DNA of 64,000 bases from Microbispora triticiradicis (GCA_003260025.2 QFZU02000049.1:1-64000); one strand, 5' to 3'. Positions 20,257 through 29,460 are shown, counted from the stretch's first letter. The notes: generated by a model from the sequence alone, not told the origin. Program-made: numbers and translations.

Positions 20257-21342
20257 TCAGGCGCGCGGCTCCTCGAACCGGTCGAGATAGGCGGTGTACC
20301 AGGCGCGTTCCTCCTCCAGCTGCGCGTGGCGGCCGGTGTAGACGTGGTCGAACAAGGCGTCCACCGGCGGATCCGGCATGGCGATGACGCCCTCGCGCAG
20401 TTCCATGGCGAGCCGATCGCCCTCCTCGTCGACCTCCCGGAAGAACGCGTCGTCGGCCAGGCTCTCGCGCAGGAGGAACGCCCGCATCCGCGCGATCGGG
20501 TCCTTCTTCCGCCACTCCTCCACCTCCTCGGCCGGGCGGTACCGTCCCGGGTCGTCGGAGGTGGTGTGCGGGCCCATCCGGTAGGTGTGTGCCTCGATGA
20601 GGAACGGCCCGTCGCCCCGGCGTACGTGCTCCAGGGCGGCCCTCGTCACGGCGAGGCAGGCCAGCACGTCGTTGCCGTCCACGCGCACGCCGGGGAAGCC
20701 GTAGCCCTGCGCCCGGCGGTGGATCGGCGCCCGGCTCTGCCGGTCCACGGGGTGGGAGATGGCCCACTGGTTGTTCTGGCAGAAGAAGACGACCGGCGCG
20801 TCGTAGACGGCGGCGAAGTTGAACGCCTCGCTCACGTCCCCCTCGCTCGCGGCGCCGTCGCCGAAGTACGCCACGACGGCCGAGGAGTCGCCGTCCCTGC
20901 GCATCCCCATCGCGTAACCCACGGCGTGCAGGGTCTGCGCGCCGAGGACGATCGTGTAGAGGTGGAAGCCGGTGTGGTGGGGGTCCCAGCCGCCGTTCGT
21001 GGTGCCGCGCAGCATCCCCATGAGCGTGAGCGGAGGGATGTCCCGGCACCAGGCGACGCCGTGCTCCCGGTAGGAGGGGAACACGTGGTCGTCCGGCTCC
21101 AGCGCGCGGCCCGAGCCGATCTGCGCGGCCTCCTGCCCCAGGCAGGGGATCCACATGCCCAGCTCACCCAGGCGCTGGAGGGCGAAGGCCTCCCGGTCCA
21201 GCCGCCGTACCAGCGTCATGTCGCGGTACAGCCCTCGGTACTGGCTCTTCGACAGGTCCAGGTCGTACCCGGGGTGCACGACACGTTCGCCTTCCGGCGT
21301 GAGCAACTGGACCAGATCTTCGGCCTCGTCCTGGCGCCGCAC
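20257..21342 (-). CDS. Thiamine-diphosphate 2-oxoacid dehydrogenase E1 component, alpha subunit
   Basis: A 361-residue E1-alpha subunit of the pyruvate / branched-chain 2-oxoacid dehydrogenase family. The ThDP motif runs from GDGAASEGD to FFCQNNQWAIS, and the phospho-loop region (YRMGPHTTSDD) is present. E1-alpha works as an alpha2beta2 heterotetramer, but no E1-beta, E2 or E3 gene is near it. It must pair with a subunit encoded elsewhere or serve an unusual role. The GTG at 21342 is chosen because GAGGAG lies five to six bases upstream; the frame is open 40 codons further upstream without family similarity. Divergent from the Rieske ferredoxin gene of the choline island. Confidence 0.9.
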   Translation of the reverse strand: MRRQDEAEDLVQLLTPEGERVVHPGYDLDLSKSQYRGLYRDMTLVRRLDREAFALQRLGELGMWIPCLGQEAAQIGSGRALEPDDHVFPSYREHGVAWCRDIPPLTLMGMLRGTTNGGWDPHHTGFHLYTIVLGAQTLHAVGYAMGMRRDGDSSAVVAYFGDGAASEGDVSEAFNFAAVYDAPVVFFCQNNQWAISHPVDRQSRAPIHRRAQGYGFPGVRVDGNDVLACLAVTRAALEHVRRGDGPFLIEAHTYRMGPHTTSDDPGRYRPAEEVEEWRKKDPIARMRAFLLRESLADDAFFREVDEEGDRLAMELREGVIAMPDPPVDALFDHVYTGRHAQLEEERAWYTAYLDRFEEPRA

Positions 21343-21484
21343 GTCGTCTCCTCTCTGAGAACGGTGAAGAACGCGAAGGACAATCATCGCGGGTGCCGGG
21401 CCTCTCGGCTCACCCGACATGGCCGACGTCCGCTTTCCACCTATTGGCCCCCCTATTGACACCGGACGCGGGTGACCTCAGTGT

Positions 21485-21501
21485 GTTGCGCATAGCGCTA
21501 G
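21485..21501. promoter_or_regulatory. Candidate IclR-type operator upstream of the Rieske genes
   Basis: GTTGCGCATAGCGC resembles the inverse of the palindrome at 27927-27943 upstream of betB: GTTGCG, A and CGC are shared in the same positions, 10 of 14. It lies 47-63 bases before the ferredoxin ATG and about 145 bases from the divergent E1-alpha start. The adjoining IclR protein is the obvious candidate binder. This is a motif comparison by eye only. Confidence 0.4.
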
Positions 21502-21547
21502 GAGTTTCGGCTTACACAACTGTGCCGACCTACAACCAAGGACGCCG

Positions 21548-21865
21548 ATGATTCCTGTGTGTCCCCTCCGGTCCCTGCCGCGGGGAGAGGCGTTCCGCCT
21601 GGACGCCGAGCCGCCGATCGCGGTCTTCCACACGGAGGACGGGGAGATCTACGCCGTCGACGACACCTGCACGCATCAGGACGCCTCACTGGCGGACGGC
21701 TGGCTGGAAGGGTGCGAGGTCGAGTGCCCCCTGCACGCCTCGCGCTTCGACCTGCGCACGGGCAAGGTGGACAGCCCTCCCGCCAAGCTGCCGGTGCGGA
21801 CGCACACGGTGGTCGTGGAGGACGACACGATCTACGTGATCCCGTCGCGGGAGCCGCAGCCGTGA
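21548..21865 (+). CDS. Rieske-type [2Fe-2S] ferredoxin
   Basis: A 105-residue soluble Rieske ferredoxin of the type that feeds ring-hydroxylating oxygenases (BphF-like). Cluster ligands are visible as CTHQ (Cys and His) and CPLHAS (Cys and His), 18 residues apart. It overlaps the oxygenase gene by GTGA, so the two are translationally coupled and almost certainly partners. Known glycine betaine demethylase GbcAB uses a flavin reductase directly. Here a separate ferredoxin is present, and the reductase that would reduce it is not in the window. Confidence 0.92.
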   Translation: MIPVCPLRSLPRGEAFRLDAEPPIAVFHTEDGEIYAVDDTCTHQDASLADGWLEGCEVECPLHASRFDLRTGKVDSPPAKLPVRTHTVVVEDDTIYVIPSREPQP

Positions 21866-22992
21866 GCCTGCCGCCCAGTCTGATCGCCACGCTGCCGGGC
21901 GCCTCCTACACCGACCCGGAAGTCTTCGCGCGGGAGTGCGAGCGCGTCTTCGAGGCGATGTGGTTCTGCGCCGTGCGGGCCTCGGACCTGCCGAAGCCCG
22001 GGGCGTTCCGGACCGTGCAGGTCGGCGCCGAGAACATCCTGGTCACCCGGGCGCGGGACGGCTCGATCCGCGCCTTCTACAACGTCTGCCGCCACCGCGG
22101 CGCGCGGCTGCGCACGGAGGAGTCCGGCGAGGCCAGGCGGGCCTTCCAGTGCCCGTACCACGCGTGGACGTACGACTTCGACGGCAGGCTGATCGCGGCG
22201 CCCAACCTCACCAAGATGCCCGACCTCGACCGGGTCGAGTACGGCCTGGTGAACGTGGCGGTGCGGGAGTGGCTGGGCTACGTGTGGGTCTGCCTGGCCG
22301 ACGAGCCGCCCTCGTTCGAGGAGGACGTGCTCGGCGAGGTGCGCACCCGGCTCGGCGACGTGGCCTCCCTCGACAACTACGACGTCGCCAACCTGGCGCT
22401 CGGCCGCAGGATCCGGTACGACGTCAGGGCGAACTGGAAGCTCATCGTCGAGAACTTCATGGAGTGCTACCACTGCGCGACCATCCACCCGGAGCTGACC
22501 GAGGTGCTGCCGGAGTTCGCCGGCGGCTACGCGGCGCAGTACTACGTGGGCCACGGCGCGTCGTTCGGCGAGGAGATCCGGGGGTTCACGGTCGACGGCT
22601 CCGAGGGGCTCGACCGGATCCCGGGCATCCGGGAGGACCAGGACCGGCGCTACTACGCGATCACCATCAAGCCGCAGGTCTTCGTCAACATGGTGCCCGA
22701 CCACGTGATCGTGCACCGGATGTTCCCGCTCGCGGCGGACCGGACGGTCGTGGAGTGCGACTGGCTGTACCTGCCGGAGGTCGTGGCGGCAGGCAAGGAC
22801 GTCAGCCGCTCGGTGGAGCTGTTCCACCGGGTCAACGAGCAGGACTTCGAGGCCTGCGAGCGCACGCAGCCGTCGATGAGCTCCCGCACGTACGCCCGGG
22901 GCGGGGTGCTGGTGCCGAGCGAGCACCACATCGGCCTGTTCCATGATTGGGTACGCGGCAGGCTGAGTGAGGTCGGAGGAGATGCAGGGTGA
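21862..22992 (+). CDS. Rieske oxygenase alpha subunit, proposed glycine betaine demethylase (GbcA-like)
   Basis: A 376-residue Rieske non-heme iron oxygenase. The Rieske centre is CRHRG and CPYHAWTY near residues 75-100. The mononuclear iron site is in ENFMECYHCATIHPEL (two His, with Asp expected downstream). This arrangement is typical of quaternary-ammonium oxygenases such as GbcA, stachydrine demethylase and choline monooxygenase. Because betA, betB, dimethylglycine dehydrogenase and sarcosine oxidase genes are nearby, glycine betaine to dimethylglycine plus formaldehyde is the most likely reaction. Carnitine or stachydrine are alternatives. GTG start overlaps the ferredoxin stop, and the next gene overlaps by GTGA. 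Confidence 0.88.
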   Translation: MSLPPSLIATLPGASYTDPEVFARECERVFEAMWFCAVRASDLPKPGAFRTVQVGAENILVTRARDGSIRAFYNVCRHRGARLRTEESGEARRAFQCPYHAWTYDFDGRLIAAPNLTKMPDLDRVEYGLVNVAVREWLGYVWVCLADEPPSFEEDVLGEVRTRLGDVASLDNYDVANLALGRRIRYDVRANWKLIVENFMECYHCATIHPELTEVLPEFAGGYAAQYYVGHGASFGEEIRGFTVDGSEGLDRIPGIREDQDRRYYAITIKPQVFVNMVPDHVIVHRMFPLAADRTVVECDWLYLPEVVAAGKDVSRSVELFHRVNEQDFEACERTQPSMSSRTYARGGVLVPSEHHIGLFHDWVRGRLSEVGGDAG

Positions 22993-25349
22993 CGCGTAAG
23001 GCGCCTCGGGAGGACGTCGGAGACGAGCGGCTGGAGATCGGCTCGCCCAAGACATGGGCGGGCGGGGTCCCGGCGGTCGGCCACGCGCTGGGCACGGCGT
23101 ACCGCCAGATGGGCGCGGGGCGGACGCTGCTCACTCTGCTCCGGGTCAACCAGAAGACCGGTTTCGACTGCCCGGGGTGCGCCTGGCCGGAGGGCGACGG
23201 ACACCGCAGCCCCGCCGAGTTCTGCGAGAACGGCGCCAAGGCGGTGGCCGAGGAGGCGACGGTCCGCCGGGTCACCCGGGACTTCTTCGCCGAGCATCCG
23301 GTGGACGAGCTGGCCCGGCGCAGCGACTACTGGCTGGGCCAGCAGGGCCGGCTCACCGAGCCGATGTACAAGCCGGCCGGTTCGGACCGTTACGAGCCCA
23401 TCTCGTGGCAGGACGCCTTCGGCGTCGTCGCGCGTGAGCTGCGCGCGCTCGACCACCCCGATCAGGCGATCTTCTACACCTCCGGCCGCACGTCCAACGA
23501 GGCCGCCTTCGCCTACCAGCTCCTCGTCCGCCGGTTCGGCACCAACAACCTGCCCGACTGCTCCAACATGTGCCACGAGTCGAGCGGCTCGGCGCTGACC
23601 GAGACGCTCGGCATCGGCAAGGGCACGGTGCTGCTCGACGACCTGCACCGGGCCGACCTGATCTTCGTGGTGGGCCAGAACCCGGGCACCAACCATCCGC
23701 GCATGCTCACGGCGCTGGAACGGGCGAAGCGGGGCGGCGCGCGGATCGTGTCGGTCAACCCGCTGCCGGAGGCCGGGCTGCTGCGGTTCAGGAACCCGCA
23801 GAAGGCCTCCGGCCTAGCCGGGACCGGGACGGCGTTGTCCGACCGGTTCCTGCAGATCCGCCTCGGGGGCGATCTGGCGCTGTTCCAGGCGCTGTCGCTG
23901 CTCCTGCTGGAGGCCGAGGACGCCGCGCCCGGCACGGTGGTGGACCGCGAGTTCGTCGAGGCGCACACGCACGGCTTCGAGGACTGGGAGAAGCACCTGC
24001 GCGGGCTCGACGGTGCCGGTCCGGACTGGGCCGAGGTGATCGAGGCGACCGGGCTGACCCGCGCCGAGATCGAGGAGACGGCCCGCGACGTGCTCGCCGC
24101 CCGCTCGGTCGTGGTCTGCTGGGCGATGGGCCTCACCCAGCACCGCAAATCGGTCCCGACGATCAGGGAGGTCGTCAACTTCCTGCTGCTGCGCGGCAAC
24201 GTCGGGCGTCCCGGCGCGGGCGTGTGTCCCGTACGCGGGCACTCCAACGTGCAGGGCGACCGGACGATGGGCATCTACGAGAAGCCCAAGCCGGAGTTCC
24301 TCGACGCGTTGGAGGAGGAATTCGGCTTCCCGCCGCCGCGCGAGCACGGCCACGACACCGTGGAGGCCATCCGGGCCATGCGGGACGGGGACGCCCGGGT
24401 GTTCTTCGCCATGGGCGGCAACTTCGTCTCGGCGACGCCGGACACCGCCGCGACGGAGGCGGCCCTGCGCCGCTGCCGGCTCACCGTGCAGGTGTCGACC
24501 AAGCTGAACCGGTCGCACGCCGTGTGCGGAGAGCAGGCGCTGATCCTGCCCACGCTCGGCCGTACCGAGCGGGACGTCCAGGCCGGCGGCGAGCAGTTCG
24601 TCACGGTCGAGGACTCGATGGGCATGGTGCACGCCTCGCGCGGCCGGCTCCGCCCCGCGTCGGACGTGCTGCTGTCGGAGGTGGCGATCGTGTGCCGGCT
24701 GGCCCGCGAGCTGTTCGGCGACGACCCGCACGTGCCGTGGGCCGAGTTCGAGGCCGGCTACGACGCGATCAGGGAGCGCATCGAGCGGGTCGTGCCCGGG
24801 TTCGACGACTTCAACGCGCGGGTGCGCGGGCCGGGCGGCTTCGCGCTGCCGAACGCGCCGCGCGACGAGCGCCGCTTCCCCACGGCCACGGGAAAGGCGA
24901 ACTTCACGGTGAACGCGCTGGAGGTGCTGCGGGTGCCGCCGGGCCGCCTCCTGCTGCAGACGATCCGCAGCCACGACCAGTACAACACCACGATCTACGG
25001 CCTGGACGACCGCTACCGCGGCATCAGGAACGGGCGGCGGGTGATCTTCGTCCACGCCGACGACCTCGCCGAGCGCGGGCTCGCGGACGGCGACATGCTG
25101 GACATCGTCAGCGAGTGGGCGGACGGCGAGCGTGTGGCCGAGGGGTTCCGCGCGGTCGCCTATCCGACGGCGCGGGGCTGCTGCGCGGCGTACTTCCCGG
25201 AGACGAACGTGCTGGTGCCCCTGGACTCGGTGGCGGAGACGTCGAACACGCCCACCTCCAAGAGCGTCGTCGTACGGCTGCGCCGTGCGGCGGAAGACAC
25301 GGCGGGAGGCCCGGCGGGGGAGACGGCTATCCGCCGAGGCGGTGGCTGA
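22989..25349 (+). CDS. FdhF/YdeP-family molybdopterin oxidoreductase (formate-dehydrogenase-like)
   Basis: A 786-residue cytoplasmic molybdoenzyme. An N-terminal cysteine cluster (DCPGCAW...EFCENGAKA) probably holds an [Fe-S] centre. NMCHESSG corresponds to the active-site Cys region, and multiple molybdopterin-guanine-dinucleotide blocks follow (VVGQNPGTNHPRM, FFAMGGNFVSATPD). The C-terminal MoCo-binding domain carries TIRSHDQYNTTIYG. The family is formate-dehydrogenase-like but its substrates are poorly defined. Coupled to the Rieske oxygenase by a 4-base overlap, it may oxidise formate derived from the formaldehyde released by demethylation. The last 23 bases overlap the end of the convergent IclR gene. 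Confidence 0.9.
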   Translation: MTRKAPREDVGDERLEIGSPKTWAGGVPAVGHALGTAYRQMGAGRTLLTLLRVNQKTGFDCPGCAWPEGDGHRSPAEFCENGAKAVAEEATVRRVTRDFFAEHPVDELARRSDYWLGQQGRLTEPMYKPAGSDRYEPISWQDAFGVVARELRALDHPDQAIFYTSGRTSNEAAFAYQLLVRRFGTNNLPDCSNMCHESSGSALTETLGIGKGTVLLDDLHRADLIFVVGQNPGTNHPRMLTALERAKRGGARIVSVNPLPEAGLLRFRNPQKASGLAGTGTALSDRFLQIRLGGDLALFQALSLLLLEAEDAAPGTVVDREFVEAHTHGFEDWEKHLRGLDGAGPDWAEVIEATGLTRAEIEETARDVLAARSVVVCWAMGLTQHRKSVPTIREVVNFLLLRGNVGRPGAGVCPVRGHSNVQGDRTMGIYEKPKPEFLDALEEEFGFPPPREHGHDTVEAIRAMRDGDARVFFAMGGNFVSATPDTAATEAALRRCRLTVQVSTKLNRSHAVCGEQALILPTLGRTERDVQAGGEQFVTVEDSMGMVHASRGRLRPASDVLLSEVAIVCRLARELFGDDPHVPWAEFEAGYDAIRERIERVVPGFDDFNARVRGPGGFALPNAPRDERRFPTATGKANFTVNALEVLRVPPGRLLLQTIRSHDQYNTTIYGLDDRYRGIRNGRRVIFVHADDLAERGLADGDMLDIVSEWADGERVAEGFRAVAYPTARGCCAAYFPETNVLVPLDSVAETSNTPTSKSVVVRLRRAAEDTAGGPAGETAIRRGGG

Positions 25350-26115
25350 TCTCCTCGGCGCCCCGCAGCAGGACGGGGGCCGTCTCACGCATGCGCTCCT
25401 CGCTGAAGCGGTAGGCGGGCCCGGACGCGCTGACCGCCGCCACGACCTCGCCCCGGAAGGAGCGCACCGGGGCGGCGATCGCGTTCAGGCCCACCTCCAG
25501 CTCCTCCAGCGAAAGGGCGTAGCCGTGCTCGCGTACCCCGGCCAGCTCGCGTTCGAGGTCCTCCACGGAGGTCACCGTGCCGGGCGTGTATCGCTCCAGG
25601 CCGGCCGCGCGCAGCAGGTCCTCGCGGTGCCGCCGGTCGAGATGGGCCAGCAGGACCTTCCCGCTCGACGTCGCGTGCAGGGGCGTGAGCTGGCCCACCC
25701 AGTTGTGCGCGGTGACGGCGGCGGGGCCGCGCACCTGGTCGAGGTTGACCGCGTAGTGCGACCGCAGGACGGCGATGTTCACCGTCTCGCCGATCTCCTC
25801 GGCGAGCCGCCGGCAGACGGGCCTGCTCCGCTGCGTCACGTCCATCCGCATGGAGACGCTCCCGGCGAGGCGGACGAGGCCGAAGCCGAGGCGGTACTTG
25901 CCGCGGTCCTCGGCCTGCTCGACCAGCCCGCGTGCCTCCAGCGCGCCCAGCAGCCGGAACGCGGTCGACTTGTGCACCTCGATCTCGGCCGCGAGTTCGG
26001 TGACCCCGGCCTCCCCGCGCCTGGCGAGGATCTCCATGATGCTGACCGCCCGGTCCACGGACTGCACGCCGCCACCGGAGGCCTCGGACCTGGCGGCGGA
26101 AGCGTCGTTGCTCAC
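25327..26115 (-). CDS. IclR-family transcriptional regulator
   Basis: A 262-residue IclR protein. The N-terminal winged helix-turn-helix (VDRAVSIMEILARRGEAGVTELAAEIEVHKSTAFRLL in part, about residues 17-60) is followed by the IclR effector domain, with HATSSGKVLLA and SFRGEVVAAVSASGPAYRF. IclR regulators often sense the substrate of the catabolic genes beside them, so choline or betaine is a sensible effector by inference. GTG start without a clear ribosome site. It is divergent from betA (113 bases shared) and convergent with, overlapping by 23 bases, the molybdoenzyme gene. It is therefore placed between the two halves of the island. Confidence 0.92.
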   Translation of the reverse strand: MSNDASAARSEASGGGVQSVDRAVSIMEILARRGEAGVTELAAEIEVHKSTAFRLLGALEARGLVEQAEDRGKYRLGFGLVRLAGSVSMRMDVTQRSRPVCRRLAEEIGETVNIAVLRSHYAVNLDQVRGPAAVTAHNWVGQLTPLHATSSGKVLLAHLDRRHREDLLRAAGLERYTPGTVTSVEDLERELAGVREHGYALSLEELEVGLNAIAAPVRSFRGEVVAAVSASGPAYRFSEERMRETAPVLLRGAEEISHRLGG

Positions 26116-26228
26116 AGCCGAGACTGTAGCGCTTCACCCGGAACGGCCAGCGATCATGACGATACGATTTGCACTAAACCTCCCCTTTTAGGCGGTCCCC
26201 GTACGGACGCGAGTGAGACGAGGGCAGA

Positions 26229-27881
26229 TTGACCGCTCAGCAGTACGACTTCGTCATCGTCGGTGGCGGTTCCGCGGGCAGCGCGCTGGCGAACCGGCTG
26301 TCGGCCGACCCGTCCACCCGGGTGCTGGTCCTGGAGGCGGGCCGTCCCGACTACCTGTGGGACGTGTTCATCCACATGCCGGCCGCGCTGACCTTCCCGA
26401 TCGGCAGCCGCTTCTACGACTGGAAGTACGAGTCGGAGCCCGAGCCGTTCATGCACGGCCGCCGGATCTACCACGCCAGGGGGAAGGTGCTCGGCGGGTC
26501 GAGCAGCATCAACGGGATGATCTTCCAGCGGGGCAACCCGATGGACTACGAGCGCTGGGGCGCCGATCCCGGGATGAAGAACTGGGACTACGCGCACTGC
26601 CTGCCGTACTTCAGGCGGATGGAGAACTGCCTGGCGGCGGACCCGGACGACCCGCGGCGCGGGCACGACGGGCCGCTCGTGCTGGAGCGCGGCCCGGCGG
26701 CGAGCCCGCTGTTCCCGGCCTTCTTCGAGGCCGTGCAGCAGGCGGGCTACCCGCTCACCGACGACGTGAACGGCTACCGCCAGGAGGGCTTCGCCCGCTT
26801 CGACCGCAACATCCGGCGCGGCCGCCGCCTGTCGGCCGCCCGCGCCTACCTCCACCCGGTGCGTAAGCGGCCGAACCTGGAGATCAGGACCAGGGCGTAC
26901 GTCACGAGGATCGTGTTCGAGGGGAGACGGGCGGTCGGGGTCGAGTGCGACGGGCGGGTCGTCCGCGCGGGCGAGGTCGTCCTGTGCGGCGGCGCGATCA
27001 ACACCCCGCAACTGCTCCAGCTTTCGGGCGTGGGCAACGCCGCCGAACTGCGGGCCCTCGGCGTGGAGGTGGTCCACGACCTGCCCGGCGTGGGGGAGAA
27101 CCTCCAGGACCACCTGGAGGTCTACGTCCAGCACGCCTGTAGGCGGCCGGTGTCCATGCAGCCGTACCTCAAGTGGCGGCACCGGCCGTGGATCGGCGCG
27201 CAGTGGCTGTTCCTGCGCTCCGGGCCGGGGGCGACCAACCACTTCGAGGCGGGCGGCTTCGTGCGGAGCAACGAGGACGTGGCGTACCCGAACCTGATGT
27301 TCCACTTCCTGCCCATCGCGGTGCGCTACGACGGCAGCTCCCCGGCCGGCGGGCACGGCTACCAGGTGCACGTCGGGCCGATGTACTCCGACGCACGCGG
27401 CAGCGTGAAGATCAAGAGCGCCGACCCGGGGGTGAAGCCCGCCCTGCGGTTCAACTACCTGTCCACCGAGCAGGACCGGCGGGAGTGGGTCGAGGCCATC
27501 AGGGTCACCCGCGCGATCCTGGGCCAGCCTGCCCTCCAGGAGTTCAGCGCCGGCGAGATCTCCCCCGGGCCGTCGGTCGCGACGGACGAGCAGATCCTCG
27601 ACTGGGTGGCCAGGGACGGCGAGACGGCCCTCCATCCGTCCTGCACCGCCAGGATGGGCGTGGACGAGATGTCGGTGGTGGACCCCGACAGCATGCGCGT
27701 GCACGGCCTGGAGGGCCTGCGGGTGGTGGACGCCTCGGTCATGCCATATGTCACGAACGGCAACATCTACGCCCCGGTGATGATGGTCGCCGAGAAGGCG
27801 GCCGACCTGATCCTCGGCAACACCCCCCTCCCGCCCGCCGAGGCCGACTTCTACCGTCACACGCCAGGGATCACGCCTTGA
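26229..27881 (+). CDS. betA: Choline dehydrogenase (GMC oxidoreductase)
   Basis: A 550-residue FAD-dependent GMC oxidoreductase oxidising choline to betaine aldehyde. The Rossmann motif [18 protein letters not shown] is at the start. [18 protein letters not shown] is GMC signature 1, and [15 protein letters not shown] is signature 2. The conserved His/Asn active-site pair lies in the C-terminal [10 protein letters not shown] and VTNGNIYAP blocks. Length and motifs agree with BetA. TTG appears to be the start, with GAGGG about eight bases before it. It begins the betA-betB-DMGDH-soxBDAG run, 86 bases ahead of betB. Other GMC alcohol dehydrogenases are possible, but the neighbours support choline. 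Confidence 0.92.
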   Translation: MTAQQYDFVIVGGGSAGSALANRLSADPSTRVLVLEAGRPDYLWDVFIHMPAALTFPIGSRFYDWKYESEPEPFMHGRRIYHARGKVLGGSSSINGMIFQRGNPMDYERWGADPGMKNWDYAHCLPYFRRMENCLAADPDDPRRGHDGPLVLERGPAASPLFPAFFEAVQQAGYPLTDDVNGYRQEGFARFDRNIRRGRRLSAARAYLHPVRKRPNLEIRTRAYVTRIVFEGRRAVGVECDGRVVRAGEVVLCGGAINTPQLLQLSGVGNAAELRALGVEVVHDLPGVGENLQDHLEVYVQHACRRPVSMQPYLKWRHRPWIGAQWLFLRSGPGATNHFEAGGFVRSNEDVAYPNLMFHFLPIAVRYDGSSPAGGHGYQVHVGPMYSDARGSVKIKSADPGVKPALRFNYLSTEQDRREWVEAIRVTRAILGQPALQEFSAGEISPGPSVATDEQILDWVARDGETALHPSCTARMGVDEMSVVDPDSMRVHGLEGLRVVDASVMPYVTNGNIYAPVMMVAEKAADLILGNTPLPPAEADFYRHTPGITP

Positions 27882-27926
27882 CGGAGCCCGTGTCTGGGAT
27901 CGATTCTGTTCCTCGATAAGCAAACA

Positions 27927-27943
27927 GGTGCGTATTACGCAAC
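27927..27943. promoter_or_regulatory. Palindromic candidate operator upstream of betB
   Basis: TGCGTA-T-TACGCA (27929-27941) is a perfect palindrome inside GGTGCGTATTACGCAAC. It sits 25-41 bases before the betB GTG in the 86-base betA-betB gap. Inverted-repeat form and similarity to 21485-21501 suggest a shared regulator. Confidence 0.5.
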
Positions 27944-27967
27944 GACTGTGATCGGAAGGCGCTGCCC

Positions 27968-29458
27968 GTGGCGGACCTCTTCATCGGTGGCGCCTGGACC
28001 GACGCCGTCGCAGGCGGACGCCGTACGATCCGATGCCCCGCCGACGGCTCGGTCGTCGCGACCGTCTCGGAGGCCACCCGCGCCGATACCGAGGCCGCGA
28101 TCGCGGCGGCGCGGCACGCGTTCGACGCGGGCCCCTGGCCGCGTACGCCCGCGGGTGAACGGGGACGGCTGCTCCTGCGGACGGCCGACCTGATCGAGCG
28201 CGACAGGGCGGCGATCGCGCGGGCCGAGTCGCTGGACACGGGCAAGCGGCTCGCCGAGAGCGAGTACGACGTGGACGACGTCGTCCGGTGCTTCCGCTAC
28301 TTCGGCGGCATCGCCGGCACCGACGCGGGCCGGGTGATCGACACCGGCAGGGCCGACGCGGTCAGCCGGGTGGTCCACGAGCCGCTCGGCGTGTGCGGGC
28401 TCATCACCCCCTGGAACTACCCCCTGCTGCAGACCTCCTGGAAGGTCGCGCCCGCGCTCGCGGCGGGCGACACCTTCGTGCTGAAGCCGAGCGAGCTCAC
28501 CCCCAGTACGGCCGTCCTGCTGATGCGGCTGCTGGAGGAGGCGGGCCTGCCCCCGGGCGTGGCCAACCTCGTGCTCGGCGCGGGCCCGGAGGCCGGGGCG
28601 CCGCTCGCCGAGCACCCGGACGTCGACATGGTGTCGTTCACCGGCGGCCTCGCGACCGGGCGGCGCGTGATGGCCTCGGCGGCGGCGACCGTGAAACGGG
28701 TCGCGCTGGAACTCGGCGGCAAGAACCCCAACATCGTCTTCGCCGACGCCGACTTCGAGACCGCGGTCGACTTCGCGCTGACCGCGGTCTTCCTGCACTC
28801 GGGCCAGGTCTGCTCGGCCGGCGCCCGCCTGCTGGTGGAGGACCCGATCCACGACGCGTTCGTGGCCGAGGTCGCCCGCCGGGCCGAGGACATCCGGCTG
28901 GGCGGGCCGTTCGACCCCGAGGCGGAGACCGGTCCGCTGATCTCCGCCGCGCACCTGACCAAGGTGGAGGCGTACGTCGAGGCCGGTCTCGCCGAGGGCG
29001 CGAAGCTCCGCTGCGGCGGGCGGCGGCCGGACGAGCCGGAGCTGGCCGGCGGGTTCTACTACCGCCCCACGGTGCTCGACGGATGCCACCGGGAGATGCG
29101 CGTGGTCAGGGAGGAGTCGTTCGGTCCGGTCCTGACCGTGGAGCGCTTCTCCGGCGAGGACGAGGCGGTCGCCCTGGGCAACGACACCGACTACGGCCTC
29201 GCGGGCGCCGTCTGGACGCGGGACGCGGGTAAGGCGCAGCGGGTGGCCGCCCGGCTGCGGCACGGGACGGTGTGGATCAACGACTACCACCCGTACGTGC
29301 CGCAGGCGGAGTGGGGCGGCTTCAAGCAGTCCGGGGTGGGCCGCGAGCTCGGCCCCACGGGCCTGGACGAGTACCGCGAGATCAAGCACGTGTGGCAGAA
29401 CACCGATCCCCGTCCCCAGCACTGGTTCAGGCCGCGCGACGCCGGCCGAGGAGCGTGA
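27968..29458 (+). CDS. betB: Betaine aldehyde dehydrogenase
   Basis: A 496-residue NAD(P)-dependent aldehyde dehydrogenase. TPWNYPLLQTSWKVAPALAAG binds cofactor, as the related KPSELTP block does. ELGGKNPNIVF contains the general-base glutamate, and SGQVCSAG carries the nucleophilic cysteine; EESFGPVL is the C-terminal signature. The family is broad, but its place directly after choline dehydrogenase and before dimethylglycine dehydrogenase makes betaine aldehyde the likely substrate, giving glycine betaine. GTG start with GGAAGG about nine bases upstream. The stop lies two bases before the next ATG. Confidence 0.9.
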   Translation: MADLFIGGAWTDAVAGGRRTIRCPADGSVVATVSEATRADTEAAIAAARHAFDAGPWPRTPAGERGRLLLRTADLIERDRAAIARAESLDTGKRLAESEYDVDDVVRCFRYFGGIAGTDAGRVIDTGRADAVSRVVHEPLGVCGLITPWNYPLLQTSWKVAPALAAGDTFVLKPSELTPSTAVLLMRLLEEAGLPPGVANLVLGAGPEAGAPLAEHPDVDMVSFTGGLATGRRVMASAAATVKRVALELGGKNPNIVFADADFETAVDFALTAVFLHSGQVCSAGARLLVEDPIHDAFVAEVARRAEDIRLGGPFDPEAETGPLISAAHLTKVEAYVEAGLAEGAKLRCGGRRPDEPELAGGFYYRPTVLDGCHREMRVVREESFGPVLTVERFSGEDEAVALGNDTDYGLAGAVWTRDAGKAQRVAARLRHGTVWINDYHPYVPQAEWGGFKQSGVGRELGPTGLDEYREIKHVWQNTDPRPQHWFRPRDAGRGA

Positions 29459-29460
29459 AC

